Origin: CAIZQW01 sp942493055
GTDB taxonomy: Bacteria > Verrucomicrobiota > Kiritimatiellia > RFP12 > UBA1067
Direction of reading: 5' to 3'
Assembly (NCBI GenBank): GCA_942493055.1
Contig: OW818680.1
Span: 1,860,001 to 1,924,000, forward strand
DNA: 64,000 nucleotides
The position numbers were made by a program, and so were the translations under genes. Shown here in pieces: positions 8,303-17,077 of the stretch. The notes under the pieces were generated by a model. It was given only the letters and a program-made list of their open reading frames with translations, searched no databases and had not been told where the DNA came from. Numbering within the stretch: the first letter of the stretch is position 1; the number at the start of each line of letters is the position of its first letter.

Positions 8303-8344
8303 CGCGCCTGTTATTCGTCACCACGCATGGCGTCATCGCCATGC
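8303..8344. repeat. REP hairpin, copy 2
   Basis: CGCGCCTGTTATTCGTCACC, then ACGCATGGCG, TCAT, CGCCATGC: an 8-bp perfect stem just upstream of the RAYT gene. Matches copy 1 at 7289-7330 at nearly every position. Confidence 0.75.
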
Positions 8345-8394
8345 CAAAACTATATACTTGCATCCGCAAAGATGACCTGCCATCATTCTAAGCC

Positions 8395-9342
8395 ATGCAG
8401 AGAAAGGTGACCATAGCGATTGATGGGCAAACGGCAGGGAAAAACCTGTTGGACATGCTTGTTGCGCGTTTCACCTATCACCCGCGTGAAACATGGCTAC
8501 GCCTGATCGCGGAGGGTTGCCTGTATATCAATGACGCGCCAGCACAGGCTGATCAAATTCTGCAAGACGGGGATTGCTTGCGCTATGATTTCGGCAATCG
8601 TCCGGAGCCTGAAGTCGATTGTGCGTATCAGGTGATCTATCAGGATGAAGCAATCATGATTGTGGACAAGCCCGGCAGCCTGCCGTGTCATCCTGCCGGC
8701 CGGTATTTCAAGAACACGCTCTGGACACTCTTGCAGAAACAAGAAGGACTTGAACAGCCTCGCCTGATCAACCGTCTTGACCGTGAGACATCCGGACTGG
8801 TCGTGGTCGGCAAAACCCTTGAGGCCACACGTCATCTAGCACGCCAATTTTCTGAACATTCGGTTGAGAAGCAGTATCTGGTGCTGGTCGAAGGCGCATT
8901 TCCCGAACACATGGAGGCCCTTGGCTGGCTGACCCATGACGTATCGTCTGTTGTTCGCAAGAAGCGATGCTTTGTGCGGGAGAAGCCAAGCGAAGCTGTT
9001 TCAGAAGCCTGCGAGACGTGCTTTACATGCGTGTCACACAATAACGGTATCAGCGTGGTTCGCGCCTATCCCAAGACCGGCTGTCTGCATCAGATCCGAG
9101 CGACCCTCTGTTCACTGGGTTATCCCATTGTTGGCGACAAACTCTACGGCGTAGACGAGACCTTCTTTCTCAAGTTCATTGATGACACGTTGACGGACAT
9201 AGACAAGCAACGACTCCGCATGGAACGGCAAGCTTTGCATGCGGAGTCCCTGCACATCACTCATCCCACTACCGGCGAGCGACTCCTCTTCCATGCGCCT
9301 GTGCCGCAGGATATGGCCTTTTGTTTATCACAGAGGCAATAG
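8395..9342 (+). CDS. RluA-family rRNA pseudouridine synthase
   Basis: 315 residues. An N-terminal S4-like RNA-binding part (about 1-75, EGCLYINDAPAQADQILQDG) precedes the catalytic domain with IMIVDKPGSLPCHPAGRY, the active-site aspartate motif RLIN-RLDRETSGLVV near residue 125, and the later TGCLHQIRATL motif. The enzyme isomerises uridine to pseudouridine in rRNA or tRNA in the cytoplasm. A second family member lies at 53607-54563; which sites each modifies cannot be told. No strong ribosome site precedes the start. Confidence 0.85.
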   Translation: MQRKVTIAIDGQTAGKNLLDMLVARFTYHPRETWLRLIAEGCLYINDAPAQADQILQDGDCLRYDFGNRPEPEVDCAYQVIYQDEAIMIVDKPGSLPCHPAGRYFKNTLWTLLQKQEGLEQPRLINRLDRETSGLVVVGKTLEATRHLARQFSEHSVEKQYLVLVEGAFPEHMEALGWLTHDVSSVVRKKRCFVREKPSEAVSEACETCFTCVSHNNGISVVRAYPKTGCLHQIRATLCSLGYPIVGDKLYGVDETFFLKFIDDTLTDIDKQRLRMERQALHAESLHITHPTTGERLLFHAPVPQDMAFCLSQRQ

Positions 9343-9357
9343 AGCATACAGATGAAA

Positions 9358-9490
9358 GTGTTTTTGGAGACACGCGAAGCAAGCGGTATTCCGCGCGACG
9401 CCGCTTTGCGAGACTAAGAAAAGCGGTGCCGCACTCGCCTGCCGGCTCTGCTTGTCACCGCACGCCAAAAAGATCTCGTTGTCGCGAGCT
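9358..9490. repeat. 130-bp structured intergenic repeat, copy A
   Basis: Closely matches 48630-48758 along its whole length, including the cores AAGCGGTGCCGC, CCGGCTCTGCTTGTCACCGC and CCAAAAAGATCTCG. TTTTTGG at the left pairs with CCAAAAA at the right, enclosing two GC-rich arms built on AAGCGG/CCGCTT. No open reading frame of its own. Confidence 0.8.
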
Positions 9491-9665
9491 CAGCCAAGAA
9501 CTGAATTGACGCGTCTCCTCATTGGGCGTATCATACTGCCGTATCTTGGGAACTTCTGAGAGGAATGGTGGAATACTGGAACAACCGAGAGGAGTGACTT
9601 TTAGCTACGGATTGCGCGGATTGACCCGGATTGAGAAATTGATATTTTTTCGTGCTTTTTGCCTG

Positions 9666-9694
9666 CCCGCCGTAGCCGTATTCGCGAAGGTGGG
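9666..9694. repeat. Short palindromic intergenic repeat (CCGCCGTAGCC type)
   Basis: CCCGCCGTAGCC through GCGAAGGTGGG; stem CCC(G)CC with GG(T)GGG. Related to 347-372 and 2561-2584. Confidence 0.55.
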
Positions 9695-9742
9695 TGTGCT
9701 TCGTGGTAAAAAACTTGCAGATAAGAGGAGACAAAGAAGAAT

Positions 9743-10942
9743 ATGAATGTGTTAAAATTTCTTTCTGTGCTTATAATTATTGGTGGACTCTCTGGGTGTG
9801 CCACCACACCCTCCGGCGAGGGCAGCACAAAGGCAGTGGATGAGGGCTATTTCCTGTCGTGGGAGCAGAAGGGACAGTTGATCGGGAGTGGACGGATCAA
9901 AGATGCCGCGGGCAACTGGTATGATGTGTGGGTGGTCCCTGGCTACAGTCAACCGGCCGAGGCAACGATCAAATACCTGAAAAGAACAGGGTCCGACTTT
10001 GGAGAATATTTCGGAAGCAAAAAATATTCCGACCTGGGTGATGCTAGCGGGGACATGTTTGAATTTGCCTTTGACGACTGCCTCTATGATTTTACGATCA
10101 AAGGACTCCCGAAAGCATGGGGCAATTACTGGTCCACAGCGGAAGATCGTAGCAGCAAGCGCGTATTCGGCTGGTGGTTCGCCTATCCCTGGGCCTTGAT
10201 GGAAAGCATTGTAGACCCTGTCGTGCGCATCCCGCTGGGTCTCGGGGGAACCGCGCTGGGAACAGCCCTGGGCACGGTGGTCGTCCCCGGCTACTACGCT
10301 GTCGATTCAGCAGTAGCAGGCACCTGGCACCTGACAATGAATGCGGTTCTCCTCCCTACCGTCGCCTGCACGTGGAACACGGTCATCGCACCGCCTATGT
10401 CGCTCGTGGGACAAAAGCCGGCGCCTACGCGGGTGGATGGATTCTGGGTGAAACAGCTGACCGAGGAGGATCTCCATCCCGCCGTCGTGGACGAACCGAT
10501 CATTCATCAAGACATTGAAACCCTTGCTGCATGGGGCCTCCTGCTCTTGGATGCGAGCCGCCCATTTGAAGACCAGCGCCAAGCGTTGCAAAAACAGACC
10601 CAGTCTGAACGTGAGTTGATTGCCAAAGAGGCTCGAAAAGCGGAAGATGATATCCGTCGCCGGGAGCAAAAAGCCATCCGTGCTTTAGCCGCTGATTCAG
10701 CACGGCAGGAGCCGCTCGACTATTTGCGGAGCCGCAGCTTTAACGCCAAACGGACTTCACAGGCCGCCGGAGATGTACGCCGCCATCTCGAAGCCAAAAA
10801 GGAGCTGTCGCCTGAAGAGATCAACCGGGTGATCGCCCTGCTGACCCGATACTCCCCTTCAGCAGCAACCAATCAACCCCCGATCCGCCCGAAGACAGAC
10901 CCGCTTATTCACAGCGTCGATGTCATCAAGGAAATGGAGTAG
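9743..10942 (+). CDS. Predicted lipoprotein of unknown function
   Basis: 399 residues. The N-terminus has a lipoprotein signal with lipobox LSGC around residue 19 (VLIIIGGLSGCATTP). The middle (about 120-200) has a glycine-rich hydrophobic part, IPLGLGGTALGTALGTVVVPG, which could be a membrane-associated hairpin. The C-terminal third (about 270-370) is charged and helical with many E/K/R/Q, compatible with a coiled coil. AGAGGAGA precedes the start. No family was recognised. It stands alone, followed by a structured repeat. Confidence 0.7.
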   Translation: MNVLKFLSVLIIIGGLSGCATTPSGEGSTKAVDEGYFLSWEQKGQLIGSGRIKDAAGNWYDVWVVPGYSQPAEATIKYLKRTGSDFGEYFGSKKYSDLGDASGDMFEFAFDDCLYDFTIKGLPKAWGNYWSTAEDRSSKRVFGWWFAYPWALMESIVDPVVRIPLGLGGTALGTALGTVVVPGYYAVDSAVAGTWHLTMNAVLLPTVACTWNTVIAPPMSLVGQKPAPTRVDGFWVKQLTEEDLHPAVVDEPIIHQDIETLAAWGLLLLDASRPFEDQRQALQKQTQSERELIAKEARKAEDDIRRREQKAIRALAADSARQEPLDYLRSRSFNAKRTSQAAGDVRRHLEAKKELSPEEINRVIALLTRYSPSAATNQPPIRPKTDPLIHSVDVIKEME

Positions 10943-10950
10943 GATGGCTT

Positions 10951-11060
10951 TACATGGCGACATAAGTGTCCGACGAGCATGGAGCGGCGCGGCTTCCCGC
11001 GCCGGCCGGAACGCGAAGGCGTTCCGCTCCAAAACCTGCGCGGGCTTATGTAGCCATGTA
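10951..11060. repeat. Two-armed palindromic element
   Basis: Outer 16-base arms TACATGGCGACATAAG (10951-10966) and CTTATGTAGCCATGTA (11045-11060) pair at 15 of 16 positions. Inside, GGAGC/GCTCC (10981-10985 with 11026-11030) encloses two perfect 7-bp hairpins, GGCGCGG-CTTC-CCGCGCC and GGAACGC-GAAG-GCGTTCC. The second outer arm ends 46 bases before the esterase start, so it may lie in that gene's leader. Confidence 0.8.
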
Positions 11061-11106
11061 TAATTTGACCAGGCGTGTCACTGGCATTAAGGTTAGGAAT
11101 CGTTTT

Positions 11107-11970
11107 ATGATTAGACATTTCGTTTTATCATCTATTACGGGGCTTGCTCTCTCTTCTTTTGTGCACGCCATGGATCTTGAAGGTGTAAAGCCTGATCTCG
11201 TCCTCCCCACCGTGACGGATGGTGCGCCCGCGCCGGGGATGCGCGTGAGACACGTCAACACGAACTACGTCGGAACAGGCGTGTACCATCTCCTCTATCT
11301 TCCGACCGACTGGCAAAAAGGGAAGCACTATCCTGTCATCGTCGAGTATGCGGGCAACAAGTGGAAGGAATCCTCGGGTGGAACGGTTGAAGGGAGCAAG
11401 CTCGGCTATGGCATTTCAGGAGGACGAGGTGTCGTTTGGATCTGCATGCCCTTCGTCGACAAGCATAACCAGATAAATGCCTTGACCTGGTGGGGCGACG
11501 TTGACGCAACCGTCGCGTACTGCAGGCAGACCGTCAAGCGCGTCTGCGAGGAGTACGGGGGTGATTCCTCCAACGTCTTCCTCGCAGGGTTCTCCCGCGG
11601 CGCACTCGCCTGTAACTACATTGGCTTGCATGATGACGGGATCGCAAGCTTGTGGCGCGGCTTCATCTGCCACAGCCATTACGATGGCGTCCGGCAATGG
11701 TCGTATGCTGCCTGTGATCGAAAGTCAGCCGCTGAACGGCTCAAACGACTGGGAAGCCGGCCGCAGTTCATCAGCCAGGAAACCTCTGTTGAAGCGACTA
11801 AAACTTACCTCAGCGAGGTTTATCCAACAGGCAATTTCACCTTCCAACCCCTCCCGTTTGCCGATCACACGGACAGTTGGGTACTTCGGGATATTCCAGA
11901 ACGAAAAGCCCTTCGTGACTGGTTCACACGGTCACTGAACAGCAACGGGCAGCCCATACCGCAACAGTAA
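11107..11970 (+). CDS. Secreted alpha/beta-hydrolase (esterase-like)
   Basis: Start placed at the ATG at 11107, because that gives a clean signal peptide (MIRHFVLSSITGLALSSFVHA); an upstream in-frame start would translate the palindromic repeat. 287 residues. The alpha/beta-hydrolase core includes YPVIVEYAGNKW, the nucleophile elbow GFSRGA (G-x-S-x-G, about residue 160) and a late DH (FADHTDSW) as likely catalytic histidine. Secreted esterase or peptidase-like hydrolase; in this genome a carbohydrate esterase role is plausible but unproven. Confidence 0.75.
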   Translation: MIRHFVLSSITGLALSSFVHAMDLEGVKPDLVLPTVTDGAPAPGMRVRHVNTNYVGTGVYHLLYLPTDWQKGKHYPVIVEYAGNKWKESSGGTVEGSKLGYGISGGRGVVWICMPFVDKHNQINALTWWGDVDATVAYCRQTVKRVCEEYGGDSSNVFLAGFSRGALACNYIGLHDDGIASLWRGFICHSHYDGVRQWSYAACDRKSAAERLKRLGSRPQFISQETSVEATKTYLSEVYPTGNFTFQPLPFADHTDSWVLRDIPERKALRDWFTRSLNSNGQPIPQQ

Positions 11971-12003
11971 GATAAATTTGTTGGCTTGAATATGTGCATC
12001 TCC

Positions 12004-12032
12004 TTGAATCAGCCCACTAAGTCTGATATTAT
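12004..12032 (+). promoter_or_regulatory. Sigma70-like promoter for aspS
   Basis: TTGAAT, 17-base spacer, TATTAT; 36 bases upstream of the aspS ATG, which has an AGGGA ribosome site. Confidence 0.6.
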
Positions 12033-12068
12033 AAACTCTTTATTTTTCGAAGCAAACAGGGATTAATT

Positions 12069-13880
12069 ATGCACCTTTATCGTACACATACATGCAATCA
12101 GCTCTCCAAGAAGGACGCTGGCTCAACGGTTAAACTTTCCGGATGGATGTTCCGCGTGCGCGACCATGGCGGAATTCTCTTCATCGACTTGCGCGACCAT
12201 TATGGCATCACCCAGGTCATCGCCCATCCCAGCCGCTCCTTCTTTGACGCCCTGAGCAAGGCGAAGCTGGAAAGCGTCATCACTGTGGTCGGCGAGGTCA
12301 CCCTCCGCGAAGCAGCCCAGATCAACCCGGACATCGCGACGGGCGAAGTCGAACTGGTGGCCAATGAGTGCATCATTGAGGCCTCTTCCGAACAGACACC
12401 GATCTATCTGCCCGGCGAAGAGGATGGCGCGGAAGACGTCCGCCTGAAATATCGCTTCCTGGATTTGCGCCGCGAGCGCATCCACAACAACATCGTGTTT
12501 CGCTCGAAGATCATCTCCTTCTTGCGCAAGGCCATGGAAGCGCACGGGTTCAACGAATATCAGACCCCGATCCTGACATGCAGTTCGCCGGAAGGTGCGC
12601 GCGACTACCTCGTACCGAGCCGCGTGCATCATGGCAAATTCTATGCCCTGCCGCAGGCGCCTCAGTTGTTTAAACAGTTGCTGATGGTCTCTGGCTTTGA
12701 CCGCTATTTCCAGATCGCGCCCTGCTTCCGTGATGAGGATGCACGCGCGGACCGTTCACCCGGCGAGTTCTATCAGCTCGATATGGAAATGTCCTTTGTC
12801 ACGCAGGAGGACATCTTTGCCGTGGTTGAAGATGTCATCTCCAAGACCTTTGCTAACTTCTCGAAGAAAACTGTCGATGCCACACCTTGGATTCGCATCC
12901 CCTACCGCGAATCCATGCTCAAGTATGGTTGCGATAAGCCTGACCTCCGTAATCCGATCGAAATGTTCGACTGTTCAGAAGTCTTCGCGAACTCCGGGTT
13001 CAACGCCTTTGCCTCCGCAGTCAAGGCCGGCTCGGTCGTCCGCGCGATTCCCGTCAAAAACATCAAGGACAAGACCCGCAGCTTCTTTGACAAGCTCGTC
13101 GAGCACGCCAAGTCGCTCGGCTCAAAGGGACTTGCCTATCTGGTCTGGGATGGCGACACCGTCAAGGGCCCGATCCAGAAGTTCCTCAAGCCTGAAGAAC
13201 TCGTGACACTCGCCCAGATGGGGCATGTGACAGACGGCGATGTGCTCTTCTTCGTCTGCGAAGAGGCGGACAAGGCAGCCAAGATTGCGGGCGACATCCG
13301 GATTAAGCTGGGCCGCGATCTCGACCTCATCGACAAGAACGTCTTCAAGTTCTGCTGGATTGTGGACTTCCCGATGTTTGAAAAGGATCCGGAGACCGGC
13401 GCGATCGGCTTCTCGCACAACCCCTTCTCCATGCCCCAAGGCGGCATGGATGCATTGATGAACAAGAACCCGCTCGACATCCATGCTTTCCAGTACGACG
13501 TGGTCTGCAACGGCATCGAACTCTCGAGTGGCGCCATCCGCAACCACCTTCCCGAAATCATGTACAAGGCGTTTGAAATCGCGGGCTACGGACCGGAAGT
13601 CGTGGAACAGAAGTTCGGCTGCCTCCTCAATGCCTTCAAGTTTGGCGCGCCTCCTCACGGCGGTATCGCCCCGGGCGTCGACCGTATGGTCATGCTCCTG
13701 GCTGGCGAGGACAACATCCGTGAAGTGATCGCCTTCCCCATGAATCAGAAGGCCCAGGACCTCATGATGAACGCGCCCTCTGACGTGACTGAGAAGCAGC
13801 TCCGCGAGTTGCACATCAAGATCCGAGGCAAGGACATCATCACGGCACCCGCATCTGACACGCCGACGGCTCAGGCCTAA
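12069..13880 (+). CDS. aspS: Aspartyl-tRNA synthetase (bacterial type)
   Basis: 603 residues, the usual bacterial length. N-terminal OB-fold anticodon-binding domain (GWMFRVRDHGGILFIDLRD), class II motif 2 (PCFRDEDARADR), the GEFYQLDMEMSF strand, a bacterial GAD-type insertion (about 290-420) and motif 3 (GIAPGVDRMVMLLAG) near residue 535. It charges tRNA-Asp with aspartate in the cytoplasm. Whether it is discriminating or also charges tRNA-Asn cannot be settled here. The AGCS symporter gene follows after 15 bases. Confidence 0.95.
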   Translation: MHLYRTHTCNQLSKKDAGSTVKLSGWMFRVRDHGGILFIDLRDHYGITQVIAHPSRSFFDALSKAKLESVITVVGEVTLREAAQINPDIATGEVELVANECIIEASSEQTPIYLPGEEDGAEDVRLKYRFLDLRRERIHNNIVFRSKIISFLRKAMEAHGFNEYQTPILTCSSPEGARDYLVPSRVHHGKFYALPQAPQLFKQLLMVSGFDRYFQIAPCFRDEDARADRSPGEFYQLDMEMSFVTQEDIFAVVEDVISKTFANFSKKTVDATPWIRIPYRESMLKYGCDKPDLRNPIEMFDCSEVFANSGFNAFASAVKAGSVVRAIPVKNIKDKTRSFFDKLVEHAKSLGSKGLAYLVWDGDTVKGPIQKFLKPEELVTLAQMGHVTDGDVLFFVCEEADKAAKIAGDIRIKLGRDLDLIDKNVFKFCWIVDFPMFEKDPETGAIGFSHNPFSMPQGGMDALMNKNPLDIHAFQYDVVCNGIELSSGAIRNHLPEIMYKAFEIAGYGPEVVEQKFGCLLNAFKFGAPPHGGIAPGVDRMVMLLAGEDNIREVIAFPMNQKAQDLMMNAPSDVTEKQLRELHIKIRGKDIITAPASDTPTAQA

Positions 13881-13895
13881 GAAGACACCCCTCGC

Positions 13896-15254
13896 ATGAC
13901 AGATGTCAGCACCATATTAAACGCCATTGCCAGCTTTGTCTGGGGATGGCCTTTAATGGTTCTGCTCATCGGCACGGGTGTCCTGTTTACCTTCCTGCTG
14001 CGCGGCCTCCAATTCACCTTATTGCCCCATGCGCTCTGGCTCGCCTTCATCAAGCGCAAAGAAGCAACAGGCGAGGGCGATATCAGCCACTTCCAAGCGC
14101 TCATGACCGCGCTTGCGGCAACCGTGGGTACCGGAAACATCGTCGGTGTCGCTACCGCCATTGCCATTGGCGGACCTGGTGCGATGTTCTGGCTCTGGCT
14201 GACCGGCCTGGTCGGCATGGTCACCAAGTATGCGGAAGCCCTTCTCGCTGTTAAATACCGCGTAACCACTGCGGATGGCAAGAAGGCTGGCGGCCCCATG
14301 TATTACATTGAGCACGGGCTGCACAAGAAGTGGCTGGCTGTCATCTTCGCCTGCCTGACAGTGGTAGCCAGCTTTGGCATCGGCAATATGACACAGGCCA
14401 ATGCCGTGGCAGACGCGCTTAAAACCACCTACAGCATCGACCCGAACATCACGGGCATCGTACTCACGGTCTGCTCGGGACTCGTCCTGCTCTTCGGCAT
14501 CAAGGGAATCGCGCGCTTCACCTCCGTGCTCGTTCCTTTCATGATTGTCTTCTACCTCATCATCACCATCGGTGTTTTGATTCTTAATGTCTCTTCTATT
14601 CCCTCAGTCATTGCACTCATCTTGAAGCATGCCTTCACACCCACGGCGGCAGTAGGCGGCTTTGCAGGCGCAGTGCTTTCGCAGACCATCCGCGTCGGCC
14701 TTGCACGCGGACTCTTCTCGAACGAATCCGGACTCGGATCCGCCCCCATCGCAGCTGCAGCAGCCAAGACCAACTGCCCAGTGGCCCAGGCGCTCGTCTC
14801 CATGACACAGACCTTCATCGACACCCTTGTGGTCTGCTCCATGACTGGCTTTGTGATTCTCACCAGCGGTGCCTGGACGCAAACCGGCGCGGATGGCGCA
14901 GGCTTGAGCGGCGCATTGCTCTCCTCCACGGCATTCTCTGCGACATACGGGCCGTGGGGCGGCCAGTTCTCGGCGATCGCGCTCATCCTCTTCGCCTGGT
15001 CAACACTCATCGGCTGGGGATACTACGGCGAAAAGGCTTTGCAATATCTGGCTGGCGATAAATCCATCCCGATCTACCGCGCCGTCTTCGTCGCCTTCGT
15101 CTATATCGGCTGCGTGCTCAAGCTTGAGACTGCCTGGACGCTCTCCGATATCTTCAACGGCCTGATGGCCGTGCCCAACCTCATCGCCCTGATCTGCCTC
15201 TCGCCCATCGTCGTCAGCGAGACCAAGGCCTATATTGCCAAGCGCAAAACGTAG
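13896..15254 (+). CDS. Alanine/glycine:cation symporter (AGCS family)
   Basis: 452 residues with about 10 membrane segments. The AGCS hallmark region is present: MTALAATVGTGNIVGVATAI, GGPGAMFWLW and VTKYAEALLAVKYR, then the conserved GLARGLFSNESGLGSAP and the GWGYYGEKALQYL motif. It imports alanine or glycine with sodium or protons across the inner membrane. It directly follows aspS and probably shares its transcript, an association without obvious functional logic. Confidence 0.92.
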   Translation: MTDVSTILNAIASFVWGWPLMVLLIGTGVLFTFLLRGLQFTLLPHALWLAFIKRKEATGEGDISHFQALMTALAATVGTGNIVGVATAIAIGGPGAMFWLWLTGLVGMVTKYAEALLAVKYRVTTADGKKAGGPMYYIEHGLHKKWLAVIFACLTVVASFGIGNMTQANAVADALKTTYSIDPNITGIVLTVCSGLVLLFGIKGIARFTSVLVPFMIVFYLIITIGVLILNVSSIPSVIALILKHAFTPTAAVGGFAGAVLSQTIRVGLARGLFSNESGLGSAPIAAAAAKTNCPVAQALVSMTQTFIDTLVVCSMTGFVILTSGAWTQTGADGAGLSGALLSSTAFSATYGPWGGQFSAIALILFAWSTLIGWGYYGEKALQYLAGDKSIPIYRAVFVAFVYIGCVLKLETAWTLSDIFNGLMAVPNLIALICLSPIVVSETKAYIAKRKT

Positions 15255-15271
15255 TTTAAGGAGGTGTCATT

Positions 15272-16324
15272 ATGCGCCTATTCACATCGCTCAATGTTGC
15301 AACCCTACTCGTATCGGCTTTTCTGGCAGGAGGTAATACCATGGCTTATGAATCCATCTATCCGCGCACGCCCGTCGGGACCATCGAGATCAAGACATTG
15401 CCTGCGCGCACATGTCTTGTCACCACCGCGCCGGGGGACGCGTTTGACGACCGCGGGACTGCCTTCATGAAGCTCTTTGGCTACATTAAAGAGCAGGAGG
15501 TCTCCATGAGCGTGCCGATCTCTGCCTCTGTATCCACCAATGAAATGGTCTTCTACGTCGGCAGCAACAACAAAGACCGCGCGCTGGCATCCACGAATGA
15601 TGTCTCGGTTCAGACACTGCCAGCGCTCACGGTGGTGAGCATCGGGCTCAGCGGCAGCTACACCCGTAAAAATTATGAGGCGGGGCTCATGCAACTGAAC
15701 ACCTGGCTCGCAAAGCAGAGGGAGTGGCAAACGAATGCCGCCCCCTACGTCGTCTACTGGAACTCACCCTTTACCCTCTGGTTCCTGCGCAAGTCAGAGA
15801 TCCACATTCCGGTCACGCGCGCCGCTAACGCCGTACCCGCCTTCTACACCTTCCCGGTGGAGACCATTGACGGGAAGCCGACCACACTAGCGCCTTACAA
15901 AGGCCAAGTCGCCCTGGTCATCAACGTGGCCAGCAAATGCGGTTTCACCTCCCAATATGCAGGCCTTCAAAAAATATACGAGACCTACCAGAAGCGCGGT
16001 TTGGTGCTACTGGGCTTTCCGGCAAATGATTTCATGGGACAGGAACCCGGGACCAACTACGAGATCCAGCAGTTTTGTTCGCTGAACTACGGGGTCACCT
16101 TTCCGATCTTCGGCAAGATCCACGTCAAGGGCGCGGAGCAGCATCCGCTCTATGCCTGGTTGACGGACAAGACCCTTCATCCTGAATTCGGAGGAGACAT
16201 CTCCTGGAACTTCAACAAGTTCCTGATTGATCGCAACGGCCAAGTGATTGCACGCTTTGGCTCACGCACCACACCCGATGACCCCAAGCTGATCGAGTCG
16301 ATCGAAAAGGCGTTGAAGGAATAG
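15272..16324 (+). CDS. SOUL heme-binding domain fused to glutathione peroxidase
   Basis: 350 residues. A signal-like N-terminus (MRLFTSLNVATLLVSAFLAGG) leads to a SOUL domain, about residues 25-180 (VGTIEIKTLPARTCLV, MSVPISASVSTNEMVFYV, YVVYWNSPFTLWFLRK). From about 190 to the end is a thioredoxin-fold glutathione peroxidase: VINVASKCGFTSQY with the peroxidatic cysteine, FPANDFMGQEPGTN (family usually FPCNQF), and the WNFNKFLID tetrad segment. A strong AAGGAGGTG precedes the start. The fusion suggests a periplasmic peroxide-reducing protein coupled to heme handling; no frameshift or internal start separates the parts. Confidence 0.88.
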   Translation: MRLFTSLNVATLLVSAFLAGGNTMAYESIYPRTPVGTIEIKTLPARTCLVTTAPGDAFDDRGTAFMKLFGYIKEQEVSMSVPISASVSTNEMVFYVGSNNKDRALASTNDVSVQTLPALTVVSIGLSGSYTRKNYEAGLMQLNTWLAKQREWQTNAAPYVVYWNSPFTLWFLRKSEIHIPVTRAANAVPAFYTFPVETIDGKPTTLAPYKGQVALVINVASKCGFTSQYAGLQKIYETYQKRGLVLLGFPANDFMGQEPGTNYEIQQFCSLNYGVTFPIFGKIHVKGAEQHPLYAWLTDKTLHPEFGGDISWNFNKFLIDRNGQVIARFGSRTTPDDPKLIESIEKALKE

Positions 16325-16362
16325 GCTTGTTGAAACTGGAAACTTGAAACTGCTTCGGTCGC

Positions 16363-16947
16363 TTATTCAAGGATTCCTTGTAATTGCTTGAGCGAATCTT
16401 GTCTAACTGCATCAAATAGATTGTTGCCGTGCGCATCGATGCCGACGACTGCTTCAAATTTGACCACGTCAAAGACCCAGACAGCCTCAGCAGCGCCAAA
16501 CTCTTCAAGCATATAGACGGCCTCGACGCGCTGGATGCGCTGGGCCAGGAGTGCGGCGGCCCCGCCAACGGTCTGCAAATAGACGCACCCATATTCCTGG
16601 CACGCCTTGCAGGTGTCCGGACCCATGCCGCCTTTCCCGATAATGACACGGACCCCCTGCTCGGCAATGATCTTAGCCATATACGGTTCTTCACGGATGG
16701 AGGTTGTCGGTCCGGCAGCACCTACGTGCCAGGCTCCGTCCTCTTTCTTCGTGATGACGGGCCCGCAGTGATAGACCGCCCCATCCTTTAGGGAGACCGG
16801 TGCGGCATGGCCTTCCGCAAGATATTTGTGAAGACGGTCGCGGCCTGTAAAAATGCGTCCCGTGACGCACACACGCTGTCCAGCCTTCAATTCGCGGACA
16901 ACCGCCTCGGAAAAGGGATAGTGAAGCTCTTTTATGCTTTCATTCAT
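16363..16947 (-). CDS. Class I fumarase/tartrate dehydratase beta subunit (orphan)
   Basis: 194 residues from the ATG at 16947 (an upstream in-frame ATG at 16977 is possible). Family signature: VCVTGRIFTGRDRLHKYL, VYHCGPVI, AAGPTTSIRE, VRVIIGKGGMG and FGAAEAVWVFDV. The family forms the C-terminal half of [4Fe-4S] fumarases and L-tartrate dehydratases and needs an alpha subunit carrying the cluster. No alpha subunit lies next to it or elsewhere in this window, so it must come from another locus. Convergent with the SOUL-GPx gene and divergent from the DUF212 gene. Confidence 0.88.
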   Translation of the reverse strand: MNESIKELHYPFSEAVVRELKAGQRVCVTGRIFTGRDRLHKYLAEGHAAPVSLKDGAVYHCGPVITKKEDGAWHVGAAGPTTSIREEPYMAKIIAEQGVRVIIGKGGMGPDTCKACQEYGCVYLQTVGGAAALLAQRIQRVEAVYMLEEFGAAEAVWVFDVVKFEAVVGIDAHGNNLFDAVRQDSLKQLQGILE

Positions 16948-17077
16948 AACACAAGAAAGTAGCGTATTCAGCGCCATTAGTCAAAACAGTTTTAACTTCC
17001 TGAATTGCAGTATTGCACTGCCCCCCTCATCATGCGATAATATACCATTCATTTTGAGGGTGAAAAATAGGTCTGCT

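Larger units (their letters stand above)
7289..8344 (-). mobile_element. REP-RAYT unit (transposase gene between two direct REP hairpins)
   Basis: A Y1-transposase-like gene lies between two direct copies of a roughly 40-base repeat (7289-7330 and 8303-8344), each containing the palindrome core ATGGCGTCANCGCCAT. Known REP-associated tyrosine transposases (RAYTs) sit between REP hairpins in just this way and are thought to handle REP sequences as single-stranded DNA. The gene is split by a -1 frameshift. No target-site duplication was sought. Confidence 0.75.
9343..9742. other. 400-bp intergenic stretch with two repeat families
   Basis: No credible gene. It holds the 130-bp two-armed repeat copy A (9358-9490), a CCCGCCGTAGCC-type hairpin (9666-9694), and AT-rich DNA before the lipoprotein gene. 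An AGAGGAGA ribosome site for that gene lies at its right end. Confidence 0.7.

Noticed and set aside
10966..11106. Upstream start for the esterase gene
   Set aside because: It would translate the palindromic repeat and bury the signal peptide that begins at 11107.
12123..13814. Several minus-strand open frames opposite aspS
   Set aside because: All are antisense shadows of a complete and well-conserved synthetase gene.
16934..17077. Longer N-terminus for the DUF212 protein
   Set aside because: It would overlap the divergent fumarase beta gene and encodes no family sequence.
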